The notes under the pieces were generated by a model, which saw nothing but the letters and a program-made list of their open reading frames with translations, was not told the DNA's origin and ran no database searches. From Pseudosulfitobacter koreensis (GTDB lineage Bacteria > Pseudomonadota > Alphaproteobacteria > Rhodobacterales > Rhodobacteraceae), in contig NZ_JANKJG010000012.1 in assembly GCF_024733015.1 (NCBI RefSeq), positions 1 through 64,000 on the forward strand: a DNA stretch of 64,000 bases, given 5' to 3'. The translations under genes were made by a program, and so were the position numbers. Positions 43,089 through 51,349 of this stretch are shown here, piece by piece. Each line of letters begins with the position of its first letter. Positions within the stretch are counted from its first letter, which is position 1.

Positions 43089-44440
43089 AGGACAGCAATT
43101 TTTTAAAAGAGAACAACGCGCGGCACATGTGGCACCCGATGGCCCATCCCGCCGACAGCATGGCCAATCCGCCCGCGATCATCACCGGCGGCGAGGGCGT
43201 GCATATCGTCGATGTAGACGGGCACCGGGCCATCGATGCGGTGGGCGGTCTGTGGAACGTCAACCTGGGCTATTCCTGCCAGCCGGTCAAAGATGCGGTC
43301 ACCGCCCAGATGGAGGCGCTGCCTTATTACTCGACCTTTCGCGGCACCAGCAACGACAAGGCGATCGAGCTGAGCTATCTGCTGCAGGAGTATTTTGCCC
43401 CTGACGGGATGACGCGCAGCTTTTTCACCTCGGGTGGGTCCGACAGCGTCGAGGTCGCGTTGAAGCTGGCGCGGCAATACCACCGCATTCGCGGCGAAGG
43501 TACGCGAACCAAGTTCATCAGCCTGGAAAAAGGCTATCACGGCACGCATTTCGGCGGCGCGTCGGTCAATGGCAACGCCAAGTTCCGCAACAGCTACGAG
43601 CCGCTGCTTGCAGGCTGCTACCACATTCCGGGGCCCTATCTCTACCGCAATCCATTCGGCATCACCGACGCCGAAGCACTGGCGCAGCAGTCCGCCGCGA
43701 TGCTGGAGCGCGAAATCGGCTTTCAGGGCGCGAACACGGTCGCGGCCTTCATCATGGAGCCGGTTCTGGGCGCGGGTGGCGTCATGCCGCCGCATCCAAC
43801 ATTCATGAAGCTGGTGCGCGAAATTTGCGACAAGCACGGGGTGCTGCTGATTGCGGACGAGGTGATCACCGCCTTTGGCCGTACCGGCGATGAAAGCGGC
43901 AGCCGCCACTGGGGTGTGCAGCCTGATTTCATGTGCACCGCGAAGGCGATCACCAACGGTTATTTTCCCTTCGGTGCGCTGATGATCAATGGCCGCGTGG
44001 CCGAAGTGTTTGAATCGAGCAAGGGTGAGGGGTCGGTCGACAGCGGCTATACCTATTCGGGGCATCCTGTGGGTGCCGCTGCCGCCGTGGCCGCCGTCGA
44101 GGAGACCATGCGGATCAAGCCATGGCAAAATGCGGCGACGCTGGGTCCGAAGCTGAAGGCAGGTTTGCAGGATCTGGCCAGCCGCCACGACATCATCGGT
44201 GACGTGCGCGGCGAGGGGCTGATGTGCGCCATCGAATTCGTGACTGACCGCCAGACCAAGGCGCCGGCCACGGGTGCTGCCCCGCTGGCATTCCAGAAGG
44301 CCGCTTATGAAGATGGCGTGATGATCCGCGTGTCGGGCAACAACGCGATATTCTCGCCGCCGCTGGTGATCGACGAAAGCCACGTGACCCAGATCCTGTC
44401 GGCGACGGAAACCGGGTTGAAGGCAATGGTCGCAGCGTAA
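43085..44440 (+). CDS. Class III PLP aminotransferase
   Basis: 451 residues. MWHPMAHPADS near the start and GEGVHIVDVDGHRAIDAVGGLWNVNLGY are typical of omega-amino-acid:pyruvate aminotransferases. FFTSGGSDSVEVALKLARQY binds the PLP phosphate. LLIADEVITAFGRTG holds the PLP aspartate and CTAKAITNGYFPFGALM the Schiff-base lysine. It transfers an amino group from a beta-alanine-, taurine- or polyamine-like donor to pyruvate. Co-translation with the IclR gene suggests substrate-induced expression. The donor cannot be fixed from sequence. Confidence 0.87.
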   Translation: MKDSNFLKENNARHMWHPMAHPADSMANPPAIITGGEGVHIVDVDGHRAIDAVGGLWNVNLGYSCQPVKDAVTAQMEALPYYSTFRGTSNDKAIELSYLLQEYFAPDGMTRSFFTSGGSDSVEVALKLARQYHRIRGEGTRTKFISLEKGYHGTHFGGASVNGNAKFRNSYEPLLAGCYHIPGPYLYRNPFGITDAEALAQQSAAMLEREIGFQGANTVAAFIMEPVLGAGGVMPPHPTFMKLVREICDKHGVLLIADEVITAFGRTGDESGSRHWGVQPDFMCTAKAITNGYFPFGALMINGRVAEVFESSKGEGSVDSGYTYSGHPVGAAAAVAAVEETMRIKPWQNAATLGPKLKAGLQDLASRHDIIGDVRGEGLMCAIEFVTDRQTKAPATGAAPLAFQKAAYEDGVMIRVSGNNAIFSPPLVIDESHVTQILSATETGLKAMVAA

Positions 44441-44478
44441 GCCATAAGGTTTCAGGCCCCCTTCGCCTGATCCAGAAC

Positions 44479-44514
44479 ACCTGCGCAGCGCTGGCAATTC
44501 GCGGCTGCGCAGGT
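44479..44514 (+). terminator. Perfect 11-bp hairpin between genes
   Basis: ACCTGCGCAGC (44479-44489) and GCTGCGCAGGT (44504-44514) pair around 14 bases, 39 bases after the aminotransferase stop and 36 before the next ATG. No T-run follows. It may end or process the upstream transcript, separating it from the quinone reductase pair. Confidence 0.5.
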
Positions 44515-44549
44515 AGTCTGTGCCGAAGACATTGAAGGGAATCAAAATC

Positions 44550-45542
44550 ATGCGTGCAATCACCTATGACCGCTTTGGCCCGGCGGCAGACGCCTTGAGC
44601 CTGACAGACATGCCCAAGCCCCAACCGGCGGCGGGCGAAGTGCTGGTCAATTTGGCGTTCTCGGGCGTGAACCCTTCGGACGTCAAGGCGCGGGGCGGCA
44701 CCCGTCCGGGCGTGACCAAGCCGCCGTTCCCGCAGATCATTCCGCACAGTGACGGCGCGGGCACGATCTCTGCTGTGGGCAAGGGGGTCGATCCCGGCCG
44801 CATCGGGCAACGGGTGTGGATCTGGAACGGCCAGTGGCAGCGCGCTTTCGGCACCTGTGCGGAACAGATCGCGGTGCCTTCGGATCAGGCGGTTGAGTTG
44901 CCGGACGGGACTGACATGCAGACCGGGGCCAGCCTGGGCATTCCGGGCCTCACGGCTTGTCACGCGGTGTTCGGCGGCGGCGACGTGCGCGGCAAGACCG
45001 TGCTGGTGCAGGGCGGTGCGGGCACGGTCGGGCTGCTGGCGGTGCAACTGGCCCGCTGGGGCGGCGCGCATGTGATCGCCTCGGCACGCGGGGCAGGGGC
45101 GGATCATGCCCGCGCCGCAGGGGCCAGCGCGGTGGTGGATTTCACCGAAGCCGACCTTGCCAACAAAGTTCTGGCTGCCAATGACGTCAAGCTGATCGAC
45201 CGCATCATCGAGCCTGAATTTGGCGTCAACATCGCCACCGACATCGCGCTGGTGGCCCAGAACGGCACCATCGCCGCCTATGGGTCGGCAGCGCAGCCAA
45301 AGGCAGAGTTCAACTTTCTGGAACTGATGTTCAAGGCGGCGACGGTCGATGCGATCCTGATCTATCTGTTGCCGCTGGAACAGCGTCGGCAGATCATCGA
45401 ACGGCTGCACGCCGCCCTGATCGACGGCGCGCTGACCATTCCGGTCGAGACGGTCTATCCGCTGTCCGACACGGCAAAGGCACATCAGGCCGTCGAGGCA
45501 GGGGCGCGTCATGGCGCGATCCTGGTCGAGGTCGGCAAATGA
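44550..45542 (+). CDS. NADPH:quinone reductase-like MDR protein
   Basis: 330 residues from the ATG at 44550 (MRAITYDRFGPAADAL), with GAAGGGA upstream. It belongs to the medium-chain dehydrogenase/reductase superfamily. FSGVNPSDVKARGG and PHSDGAGTISAVG are the N-terminal GroES-like motifs. VLVQGGAGTVGLLAVQLARWGGAHVIASA is the NADP-binding Rossmann region. No catalytic zinc cysteine set is seen, as in zeta-crystallin/QOR proteins. It probably reduces quinones or reactive alkenals. Its end overlaps the channel gene by four bases, an unusual pairing. Confidence 0.82.
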   Translation: MRAITYDRFGPAADALSLTDMPKPQPAAGEVLVNLAFSGVNPSDVKARGGTRPGVTKPPFPQIIPHSDGAGTISAVGKGVDPGRIGQRVWIWNGQWQRAFGTCAEQIAVPSDQAVELPDGTDMQTGASLGIPGLTACHAVFGGGDVRGKTVLVQGGAGTVGLLAVQLARWGGAHVIASARGAGADHARAAGASAVVDFTEADLANKVLAANDVKLIDRIIEPEFGVNIATDIALVAQNGTIAAYGSAAQPKAEFNFLELMFKAATVDAILIYLLPLEQRRQIIERLHAALIDGALTIPVETVYPLSDTAKAHQAVEAGARHGAILVEVGK

Positions 45543-46852
45543 GCGCCTTGCGCCATGTGCTGACCGCACTGGCGCTGGCCTTGGTTCTATGGTCCCCGGC
45601 GGCTCACGCCCAGACCCAGCCACAGGGCGAGATCACCGTCGAGGACAGCGCCCAGCAGGATGCGGCGATCGCGGTGCGCATTCGCGATATCTTGTCAGAG
45701 TTGCAGGGCTATTCCAACGTTACGGTGACCGTATCTTCGGGCATCGTGACGCTGCGCGGCACCACGCTGGACGCCGCTGCCGCCATCAGGCTGAACGACC
45801 TGGTGGGGCGGGTGCAGGGGGTCGTCGCGATTGAAAACGAGGTGCTTGAAACCACCGACGTAGCCGAACGTCTGAACCCCGCCTACGAGCGGTTCAAGGG
45901 GCGGGTGCTTCAGGCCCTTGCCATGGTGCCCCTGCTGGGCGTGGCGATATCGGTCTTTGCGCTGGTGGTGCTGCTGGGCGTGCTGCTGGCCCGCGCGAAA
46001 TACCCTTGGGACAGGATCGCGCCCAACGCGTTCATCGCGGACATCTACCGGCAACTGGTGCGGCTGTTCTTTGTCGTGGCGGGCATCGTGATCGCACTGG
46101 ACGTGCTGAATGCCACGGCGCTGCTGGGCACGGTCCTGGGGGCCGCAGGCCTTGTCGGTCTGGCCATCGGTTTTGCAGTTCGGGATACGGTCGAGAATTT
46201 CATCGCCTCGATCATGTTGTCCTTTCGTCAGCCGTTTCGCCCTAATGACACCGTCGAGATCGAAGGCGATGTCGGCAAGGTCATCAGCCTGACCAGCCGC
46301 GCCACCATATTGCTGAGTTTCGACGGCAACCACATCCGCATCCCCAACGCGACCGTCTTCAAGAGCCGGATCATCAACTACACGCGCAACACCGAGCGCC
46401 GGTTCGTCTTTGACGTGGGCGTCGCCACATCTACCGATCTGGCTGCGGCCAAGCGACTGGCGCTGGACACGGTGACCGCGCTGCCTTTCGTGCTGACCAC
46501 CCCAGCCCCCGCGATCTGGATCGAAACCATCGGAGACAGCACCATCAGCATCCGCGTCACCGGCTGGATTGACCAGCACGAGACCGGCTTTGCCCTGGCC
46601 CGAGGCGAAGCGATCCGCCACGTGCTGATCGCCTTTGATACCGCGGGCATCCAGATGCCGGAACCCACGTTCCGCGTCGTCTCGCACGCCGACCGCGCCG
46701 CTGCCACGCCAGAGGTTTCGCCCACGATCAGAGAGGTCGAAACCCAGGATGTGCAGTCGACCCAGAACGCGGAACTGGAGAAGATCGTGGACCAGGAACG
46801 CGCCGAGCGCGCCGACAAGGACCTTCTGACCAGAGAGGCCAGGGAAGAATGA
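45539..46852 (+). CDS. BON-domain MscS mechanosensitive channel
   Basis: 437 residues. A signal peptide (about 1-24, ending AHAQ) is followed by a periplasmic BON domain (about 35-105) with VTVTVSSGIVTLRGTTLDAAAAIRLNDLVGRVQGV. Three membrane segments (about 125-215) lead into the MscS pore helix LGAAGLVGLAIGFAVRDTVENF and the beta domain FRPNDTVEIEGDVGKVISLTSRATIL. The C-terminus is charged (DQERAERADKD). BON domains bind phospholipid or surface proteins. The channel probably senses membrane tension together with envelope state. It is the second MscS-type channel in the window. Confidence 0.86.
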   Translation: MSALRHVLTALALALVLWSPAAHAQTQPQGEITVEDSAQQDAAIAVRIRDILSELQGYSNVTVTVSSGIVTLRGTTLDAAAAIRLNDLVGRVQGVVAIENEVLETTDVAERLNPAYERFKGRVLQALAMVPLLGVAISVFALVVLLGVLLARAKYPWDRIAPNAFIADIYRQLVRLFFVVAGIVIALDVLNATALLGTVLGAAGLVGLAIGFAVRDTVENFIASIMLSFRQPFRPNDTVEIEGDVGKVISLTSRATILLSFDGNHIRIPNATVFKSRIINYTRNTERRFVFDVGVATSTDLAAAKRLALDTVTALPFVLTTPAPAIWIETIGDSTISIRVTGWIDQHETGFALARGEAIRHVLIAFDTAGIQMPEPTFRVVSHADRAAATPEVSPTIREVETQDVQSTQNAELEKIVDQERAERADKDLLTREAREE

Positions 46853-46924
46853 GCACATCACATACGATTTGCCGGTTTTTGGGCTTGCACCCGCGCCAAG
46901 TGGGCATTAATTAGCGCGACACGT

Positions 46925-46999
46925 TGGGATGTAGCCAAGTGGTAAGGCAACTGTTTTTGGTACAGTGTACCGTAGGTTCGAATCCTACCATCCCAGCCA
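46925..46999 (+). tRNA. tRNA-Gln (TTG anticodon)
   Basis: A 75-base cloverleaf. The acceptor stem TGGGATG (46925-46931) pairs with CATCCCA, the discriminator is G, and CCA is encoded (46997-46999). The anticodon stem ACTGT/ACAGT encloses the loop TTTTGGT, giving anticodon TTG for glutamine CAA codons. The T arm has the GTTCGAATC loop. tRNA 3' ends are common integration sites, and the following segment has accessory character. Confidence 0.95.
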
Positions 47000-47368
47000 C
47001 TTCTTCTTGAAACAGTAAACCAAGCACCCGGAGCACCCCCGTCGCCGGGAATGCCCCTGTTTCATGCCCCAGCAACCTATGCGGGTGCTACGGGTAGCCA
47101 AAAGCCATAACCAGCGCGACGGTAGGTCTCTTACTCTGATTTGACGTGCTGCTAGCCGGCCTCAGAAAGGCTGAGAGCGGTTATCTGCCACCACATCAAG
47201 CATTTTTCATGGCACCGATTAACCCAAGCTTCGGAACTCGCGGCAGCCTTCTGCACAAAAAACACTCACGCAACGCCTCAGGATCGGATATTCCGGTGGT
47301 AGTCGGGCCGGAGGACTGGTTTTTGTCCACGCGCCGGAGGAAAAAGAATTCTCCAAGAGGGAAAGACC
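47000..47368 (+). other. Region after tRNA-Gln with no recognised gene
   Basis: About 370 bases lie between the tRNA and the NitT/TauT-type binding protein gene. Short open frames exist on both strands but show no family resemblance and no good ribosome sites. A GGCTGAGA stretch near 47170 is part of a small CTCAG/CTGAG hairpin. No integrase remnant and no copy of the tRNA 3' end is seen here. A promoter for the downstream importer operon must lie in this stretch or upstream. Confidence 0.55.
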
Positions 47369-48376
47369 ATGACAGCCAAACACATCATCTTCGCCGGCGC
47401 CATCACTTTTGCAGCGGGCACCGCCTTCGCGCAAACCGAGATGCCTTTCGCACTTGATTGGAAATTCGAAGGCCCCGCCGCACCCTACACCTATGCGGTC
47501 GATGCCGGCCTTTTCGAGGCGCAGGGCCTCACGGTCACGATTACGGAAGGTGCCGGATCCCTCGATGCCATTCCGAAAGTCGCGACTGGCGCCTTCCCGG
47601 TGGGTTTCGCCGACATCAACTCGGTGATGCGTTTTCTTGACCAGAACCCGGACGCGCCAGTGATGCCGGTGATGATGGTCTACGACAAACCGCCTTTTGC
47701 GGTGGTGGGCCGGGTGAGCCAAGGCGTTTCGGAACCCGCTGATCTCGAAGGCCGCATCCTCGGCGCGCCGCCGCCCGATGGGGCCTGGGCGCAGTTCCCG
47801 ATCTTCGCCGCCGAGAATGATCTCGACATTGACGCGATCACCGTTGAGCCCGTCGGCTTCCCCACCCGCGAGCCAATGCTGGCGCAGGGCGAAGTGGATG
47901 CCGTGACCGGCTTTTCCTTCTCTTCGACACTGAATTTGATCCGTCTGGGCGTGCCCGAAGAGGATATCTCGGTGATCTTGATGGCCGATTACGGCGTGGA
48001 ACTCTACGGGAACGCTATTATCATCAACACGGATTTCGCCGAGGCCAACCCCGAGGCGGTGACCGGCTTCCTGACAGCCATCGCGCAGGGCTGGCAGGCG
48101 GCCATTGACGAGCCTGACGCGGCGATCGAAGCCCTTCTCAAGCGTAACCCCGCAGCAGATGCGGATCTCGAGAAGCGCCGCCTGCAGTTGTCGATCGACG
48201 CGAACGTCCTGACCGATTTCGTGCGCGAGAACGGCATGGGCAATATAGATCCCGAGCGCTTCGCCGCGGCCATTGAGCAGACCAAGACGGTCTATGAATT
48301 CCAGAACGAGCCCGACGCGGCGGCGTTTTTCGATGACAGCTATCTGCCTGGGGATGATGTGCTGATGCTGAAGTAA
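47369..48376 (+). CDS. NitT/TauT-type ABC substrate-binding protein
   Basis: 335 residues with a signal peptide (about 1-21, AGTAFAQ). The mature protein begins EMPFALDWKFEGPAAPYTYAVDAGLFEAQGL, and VATGAFPVGFADINSVMRFL follows the NMT1/THI5-like pattern of SsuA, TauA, RutH-neighbour and ThiY-type binding proteins. A later stretch, GAPPPDGAWAQFPIFAAENDLD, and the C-terminal YGVELYGNAIIINTDFAEANPEAV are also family-typical. Ligand could be an alkanesulfonate, pyrimidine or aromatic acid; no enzyme gene nearby decides it. It heads a three-gene operon and is followed by a strong hairpin. Confidence 0.8.
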   Translation: MTAKHIIFAGAITFAAGTAFAQTEMPFALDWKFEGPAAPYTYAVDAGLFEAQGLTVTITEGAGSLDAIPKVATGAFPVGFADINSVMRFLDQNPDAPVMPVMMVYDKPPFAVVGRVSQGVSEPADLEGRILGAPPPDGAWAQFPIFAAENDLDIDAITVEPVGFPTREPMLAQGEVDAVTGFSFSSTLNLIRLGVPEEDISVILMADYGVELYGNAIIINTDFAEANPEAVTGFLTAIAQGWQAAIDEPDAAIEALLKRNPAADADLEKRRLQLSIDANVLTDFVRENGMGNIDPERFAAAIEQTKTVYEFQNEPDAAAFFDDSYLPGDDVLMLK

Positions 48377-48381
48377 CAAGG

Positions 48382-48413
48382 ATCGGGTGCCGGGCAAGTG
48401 TCCGGCATCCGAT
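48382..48413 (+). repeat. Intercistronic 12-bp hairpin after binding protein gene
   Basis: ATCGGGTGCCGG (48382-48393) pairs with CCGGCATCCGAT (48402-48413), with one G-T wobble and an eight-base loop. It starts six bases after the stop and ends 16 bases before the ATPase start. It probably stabilises the binding-protein mRNA segment. Confidence 0.6.
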
Positions 48414-48428
48414 ACATTAGCGCACTGA

Positions 48429-49217
48429 ATGAAAAACCTTATTGAAATCAAAGGCGTGCGACACGCCTACAAGACCAGGACGGGACCCCTGCCGGTGCTC
48501 GACGGGCTCGATATCTCCGTGCCGGAGGGAGAGTTCTGCGCGGTGGTTGGTCCCTCGGGCTGCGGCAAGTCAACCCTCACCCGCCTTGTGGCGGGCCTGA
48601 TGAAGCCCGATGAGGGCGAGGTCTGGCTGGACGGCAAGAAGGTGAGCAGCCCGCGAAAGACGGTCGGCATGGCGTTTCAGAACCCTGTGCTGCTGGAATG
48701 GCGCACGATCCTCGACAACGTGATCTTGCCCTTGGAGATCGTAGCGCCTTCCATGCCACGCCGGGACCGTGTCGTGCGCGCCGAAGAGCTGCTGGAGATG
48801 GTGGGCCTGTCGGGCTTCGAGGGCAAGCGCCCGTCGGAACTGTCGGGCGGCATGCGGCAGCGCGCCTCGCTGTGCCGCGCGATCGTGCATAAGCCTTCCG
48901 TGCTCATCATGGACGAGCCGTTCGGCGCGCTCGACAATTTCACCCGCGAGGATCTGTGGCAGACGATGCGCGATTTGCGCGCCAAAGAGCCCTTCACTGC
49001 CGTTCTCATCACTCACGACCTGCGCGAGAGCGTCTTTCTCGGCGATCAGGTTGTGGTGCTGTCGGGCCGCCCGGCGCGCACACAATACATCCTCGACGTT
49101 GACCTGCCGCAGGACCGGACCATCGACGTGCTCTATGCCCAGAAGGCCGCGGACATGCTGCAAACCCTGCGTGACCAGATCAAGATTGCCCAGGGCCGAG
49201 ACCCGGAGGCCGCGTGA
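48429..49217 (+). CDS. NitT/TauT-type ABC ATPase (SsuB/TauB-like)
   Basis: 262 residues with Walker A GPSGCGKSTLTRLVAG, Q-loop VGMAFQNPVLLEWRT, signature ELSGGMRQRASLCRA, Walker B VLIMDEPFGALD and ITHDLRESVFL. The NPVLLEW and DEPFGALD forms are characteristic of the SsuB/TauB/ThiZ branch. It powers the importer together with the permease encoded next, whose ATG overlaps its TGA by one base. Confidence 0.87.
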   Translation: MKNLIEIKGVRHAYKTRTGPLPVLDGLDISVPEGEFCAVVGPSGCGKSTLTRLVAGLMKPDEGEVWLDGKKVSSPRKTVGMAFQNPVLLEWRTILDNVILPLEIVAPSMPRRDRVVRAEELLEMVGLSGFEGKRPSELSGGMRQRASLCRAIVHKPSVLIMDEPFGALDNFTREDLWQTMRDLRAKEPFTAVLITHDLRESVFLGDQVVVLSGRPARTQYILDVDLPQDRTIDVLYAQKAADMLQTLRDQIKIAQGRDPEAA

Positions 49218-49981
49218 TGGAAATCCTGCGCAAAATTGCCGTTCCCGTTATGGCCATCCTCGCCTTCCTCGCGGTCTGGGAAGCGCTGGTGCAGATCAAC
49301 GATTGGCCCAATTACGTGATGGCCTCGCCCTCGGACCTGCCGGCGGCCTATGCGCAGTTCTGGGAGCTGTTCCTGGTCGGTTCGTGGCAGACGCTGTGGC
49401 GCACGGTGGCGGGGCTCGGTCTCGCGGTGGTCTTCGGCCTGCTTCTTGGGATGGTCATGGGCTTTTCGCGGATCATGCGCGATGCGCTCTATCCGCTTCT
49501 GGTGGGTTTCAATGCCATCCCCAAAGCAACGTTGGTGCCGGTTCTGGCGCTGCTCTTCATCGGTCAGCATGATTTCAACACAGTGTTGATGGCGTTCCTG
49601 ATCTCTTTCTTCCCGATCGCGGTGTCGGTGGGGATAGGTCTGTCGACCCTCGAACCGGAATATCGCGACATCCTGCGGTCCTTGGGTGCGAGCCGCTTCA
49701 CTATTTTCCGCAAGATCGCCCTCCCCAAGACGCTGCCCGAGTTCTTTGGTGCACTGAAAGTCTCGGTGACGCTGGCCTTCATTGGCACCAACCTTGTCGA
49801 GATCGTCTCGCCTCATGGCCGTGGGTTGGGCGCCTTGTTCCTATCGGCTCAGACGAATTCTAACTACCCGCTGATGTTCGCAGTGCTGATCGCGCTCGCG
49901 GTGCTCGGTATCGTACTTTACTATGCCGTTGTCGCGCTTGAACGGATATTCGCGGGCTGGGCGGAACGGCAGGCGACGTGA
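49217..49981 (+). CDS. NitT/TauT-type ABC permease (SsuC/TauC-like)
   Basis: 254 residues from the ATG at 49217 (TGATG overlap with the ATPase gene; an in-frame GTG three bases earlier is possible). Six membrane segments are seen. LWRTVAGLGLAVVFGLLLGMVMGFSRIMRDALYPLLVGFNAIPKATLVPVLALLF and the EAA loop EYRDILRSLGASRFTIFRKIALPKTLPEF are typical of BPD_transp_1 permeases of this class. The operon ends here; what follows is a degraded fragment of another transporter. Confidence 0.87.
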   Translation: MEILRKIAVPVMAILAFLAVWEALVQINDWPNYVMASPSDLPAAYAQFWELFLVGSWQTLWRTVAGLGLAVVFGLLLGMVMGFSRIMRDALYPLLVGFNAIPKATLVPVLALLFIGQHDFNTVLMAFLISFFPIAVSVGIGLSTLEPEYRDILRSLGASRFTIFRKIALPKTLPEFFGALKVSVTLAFIGTNLVEIVSPHGRGLGALFLSAQTNSNYPLMFAVLIALAVLGIVLYYAVVALERIFAGWAERQAT

Positions 49982-50094
49982 TCCTGAAGTCTGTTCCGTG
50001 CAAGGAGCGGCAGCGCGCGGCAATAGTGAGACAAGTGGAAGCCGGCAGCTTTTAGAGGTCGAATTTTTAAGCCGCGCGCGGATCCCTTGAGGTC

Positions 50095-50181
50095 GTGGCG
50101 CTGTCTGCGGCTGCCCTCTTCTGGTCCGGCAGCTTCATCGCGGGCCGCGCGCTTAGGACTGGGCGCTTAAAATTAGCCTGA
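50095..50181 (+). pseudogene. Relic of EamA/DMT-family transporter N-terminus
   Basis: A short frame reads ALSAAALFWSGSFIAGRALR, the typical first helix and loop of EamA (DMT) transporters (ALFWSGNFIAGRAL in intact members). It then runs into a stop at 50179-50181. No start with a ribosome site and no continuation in any frame is seen, so about 20 codons of a lost gene of roughly 290 codons remain. It marks a deletion junction between the importer operon and the convergent oxidase gene. Confidence 0.6.
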
Positions 50182-50212
50182 ATTTGTCAGGTATTCTTAG
50201 GTGCTCAATCTA

Positions 50213-51349
50213 TCAAATCTGAGTGAGCTCCGACAATCCCACATCCCTGAAAGAAGATACCCCGAGTTGGCCCAATGCGCGGACAAGCTCCAGGTTTAGG
50301 ATCTCCATGGCACGCTGCGCACCTTGAGCACCGCCCGCGCCGACCCCGTAGGCCAACGCGCGCCCCGTAAGGGTGAAATCAGCGCCCAAGGCCTTGGCAC
50401 GCAGAATGTCCGCACCTCGGCGTATCCCACTGTCGAGAATGATCTTCATGCGCCCGTTGACGGCCTCGGCGATCAGGGGCAGCGCCTCGATTGTAGGAGG
50501 CCCGAATGCGACCTGGCGACCACCGTGGTTGGACACGACGATGCCGTCACAGCCCAGCTCGGCACATTTGATCGCATCTGATGGATGCAGTATCCCCTTG
50601 ACCAGAAGCGTACCCGTCCAGCGGTCGCGCAGGCGCTTCAGATCTTCCCAGGTGAAACCCGGCGTGATCAGTGTTTTCTGCACATCGGCGTAGGACGTGG
50701 CCGCCTGCAGCAGATCGGCGTAATTGGCGATATTGGGTTTTCCATGCCGCAGGGTCGCGAGCGACCAGGCCGGATTGGCGATCAGGCCCGCGACCACCTC
50801 TGGGGTGATCTTGAACGGCACGGCCAGCTGATTGCGAATGTCGCGGTCGCGCTTGCCGGCGGCGGGCACGTCTGCGGTCACCATCAAGACCTTGTAATCG
50901 GCGGCTTCGGCCCGCGCGATCAACCCCTCGGTCACCGAAGCATCGCTGGAGACATAGAGTTGGAACCAGCCGTTGCCGGATGCCGCCTCGGCCAGTCTTT
51001 CCATCGTTGTGGAGGCTGCAGAGCTTGCGACATAGGGAAAGTTCTCCCGGGCGCAGAGCCGTGCAAGGATCAGATCAGCATCGGGCCAGAAGGCATTCAG
51101 CATCCCGATTGGAGCCATGCCGAAGGGCGCGTCGTATGTCTGGCCGAACAACGTGACGCGCGTGTCAATCCTGGAGACATCGACCATGTATCGTGGGGTA
51201 AGCTCGATCTCCTCGAATGCCTCGCTGTTGCGCCGCATGTTGCGCTCAGATTCCGCACCGCCGTCCACAAGATCAAAGGCAAAGCGCGGGATGCGGCGTT
51301 TGGCGCGGGTCCGCAGATCATCGATGGATGCGGCGCGGTCCAGTCCCAT
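50213..51349 (-). CDS. FMN-dependent alpha-hydroxy-acid oxidase (LldD-like)
   Basis: 378 residues from the ATG at 51349, whose first base overlaps the TGA of the upstream SDR gene; an in-frame TTG lies 12 bases earlier. APIGMLNAFWPDADLILARL and the substrate tyrosine segment FQLYV belong to the N-terminal half. The flavin/active-site motif is DGIVVSNHGGRQVAFGPPTIEAL, with the catalytic His and Arg, followed by DSGIRRGADILRAKALGADFTLTGRALAYG. It oxidises an L-2-hydroxy acid such as lactate to the keto acid. As last gene of the left arm it may oxidise lactate released by the FAH-family hydrolase encoded on the right arm. Substrate assignment is inference. Confidence 0.83.
   Translation of the reverse strand: MGLDRAASIDDLRTRAKRRIPRFAFDLVDGGAESERNMRRNSEAFEEIELTPRYMVDVSRIDTRVTLFGQTYDAPFGMAPIGMLNAFWPDADLILARLCARENFPYVASSAASTTMERLAEAASGNGWFQLYVSSDASVTEGLIARAEAADYKVLMVTADVPAAGKRDRDIRNQLAVPFKITPEVVAGLIANPAWSLATLRHGKPNIANYADLLQAATSYADVQKTLITPGFTWEDLKRLRDRWTGTLLVKGILHPSDAIKCAELGCDGIVVSNHGGRQVAFGPPTIEALPLIAEAVNGRMKIILDSGIRRGADILRAKALGADFTLTGRALAYGVGAGGAQGAQRAMEILNLELVRALGQLGVSSFRDVGLSELTQI

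Noticed and set aside
47150-47200. GGCTGAGA upstream of the NMT1/THI5-like binding protein gene, resembling part of a TPP riboswitch.
   Set aside because: The rest of the THI box (TACCC, GAACCTGATC and the closing helix) is absent, and the match lies in a simple CTCAG/CTGAG hairpin.
47146-47457. Plus-strand open frame between the tRNA and the binding protein gene.
   Set aside because: Its end overlaps the well-supported binding protein gene in another frame and the peptide resembles no family.
46925-50212. Intact genomic island integrated at tRNA-Gln.
   Set aside because: No integrase gene and no second copy of the tRNA 3' end is visible within the window.
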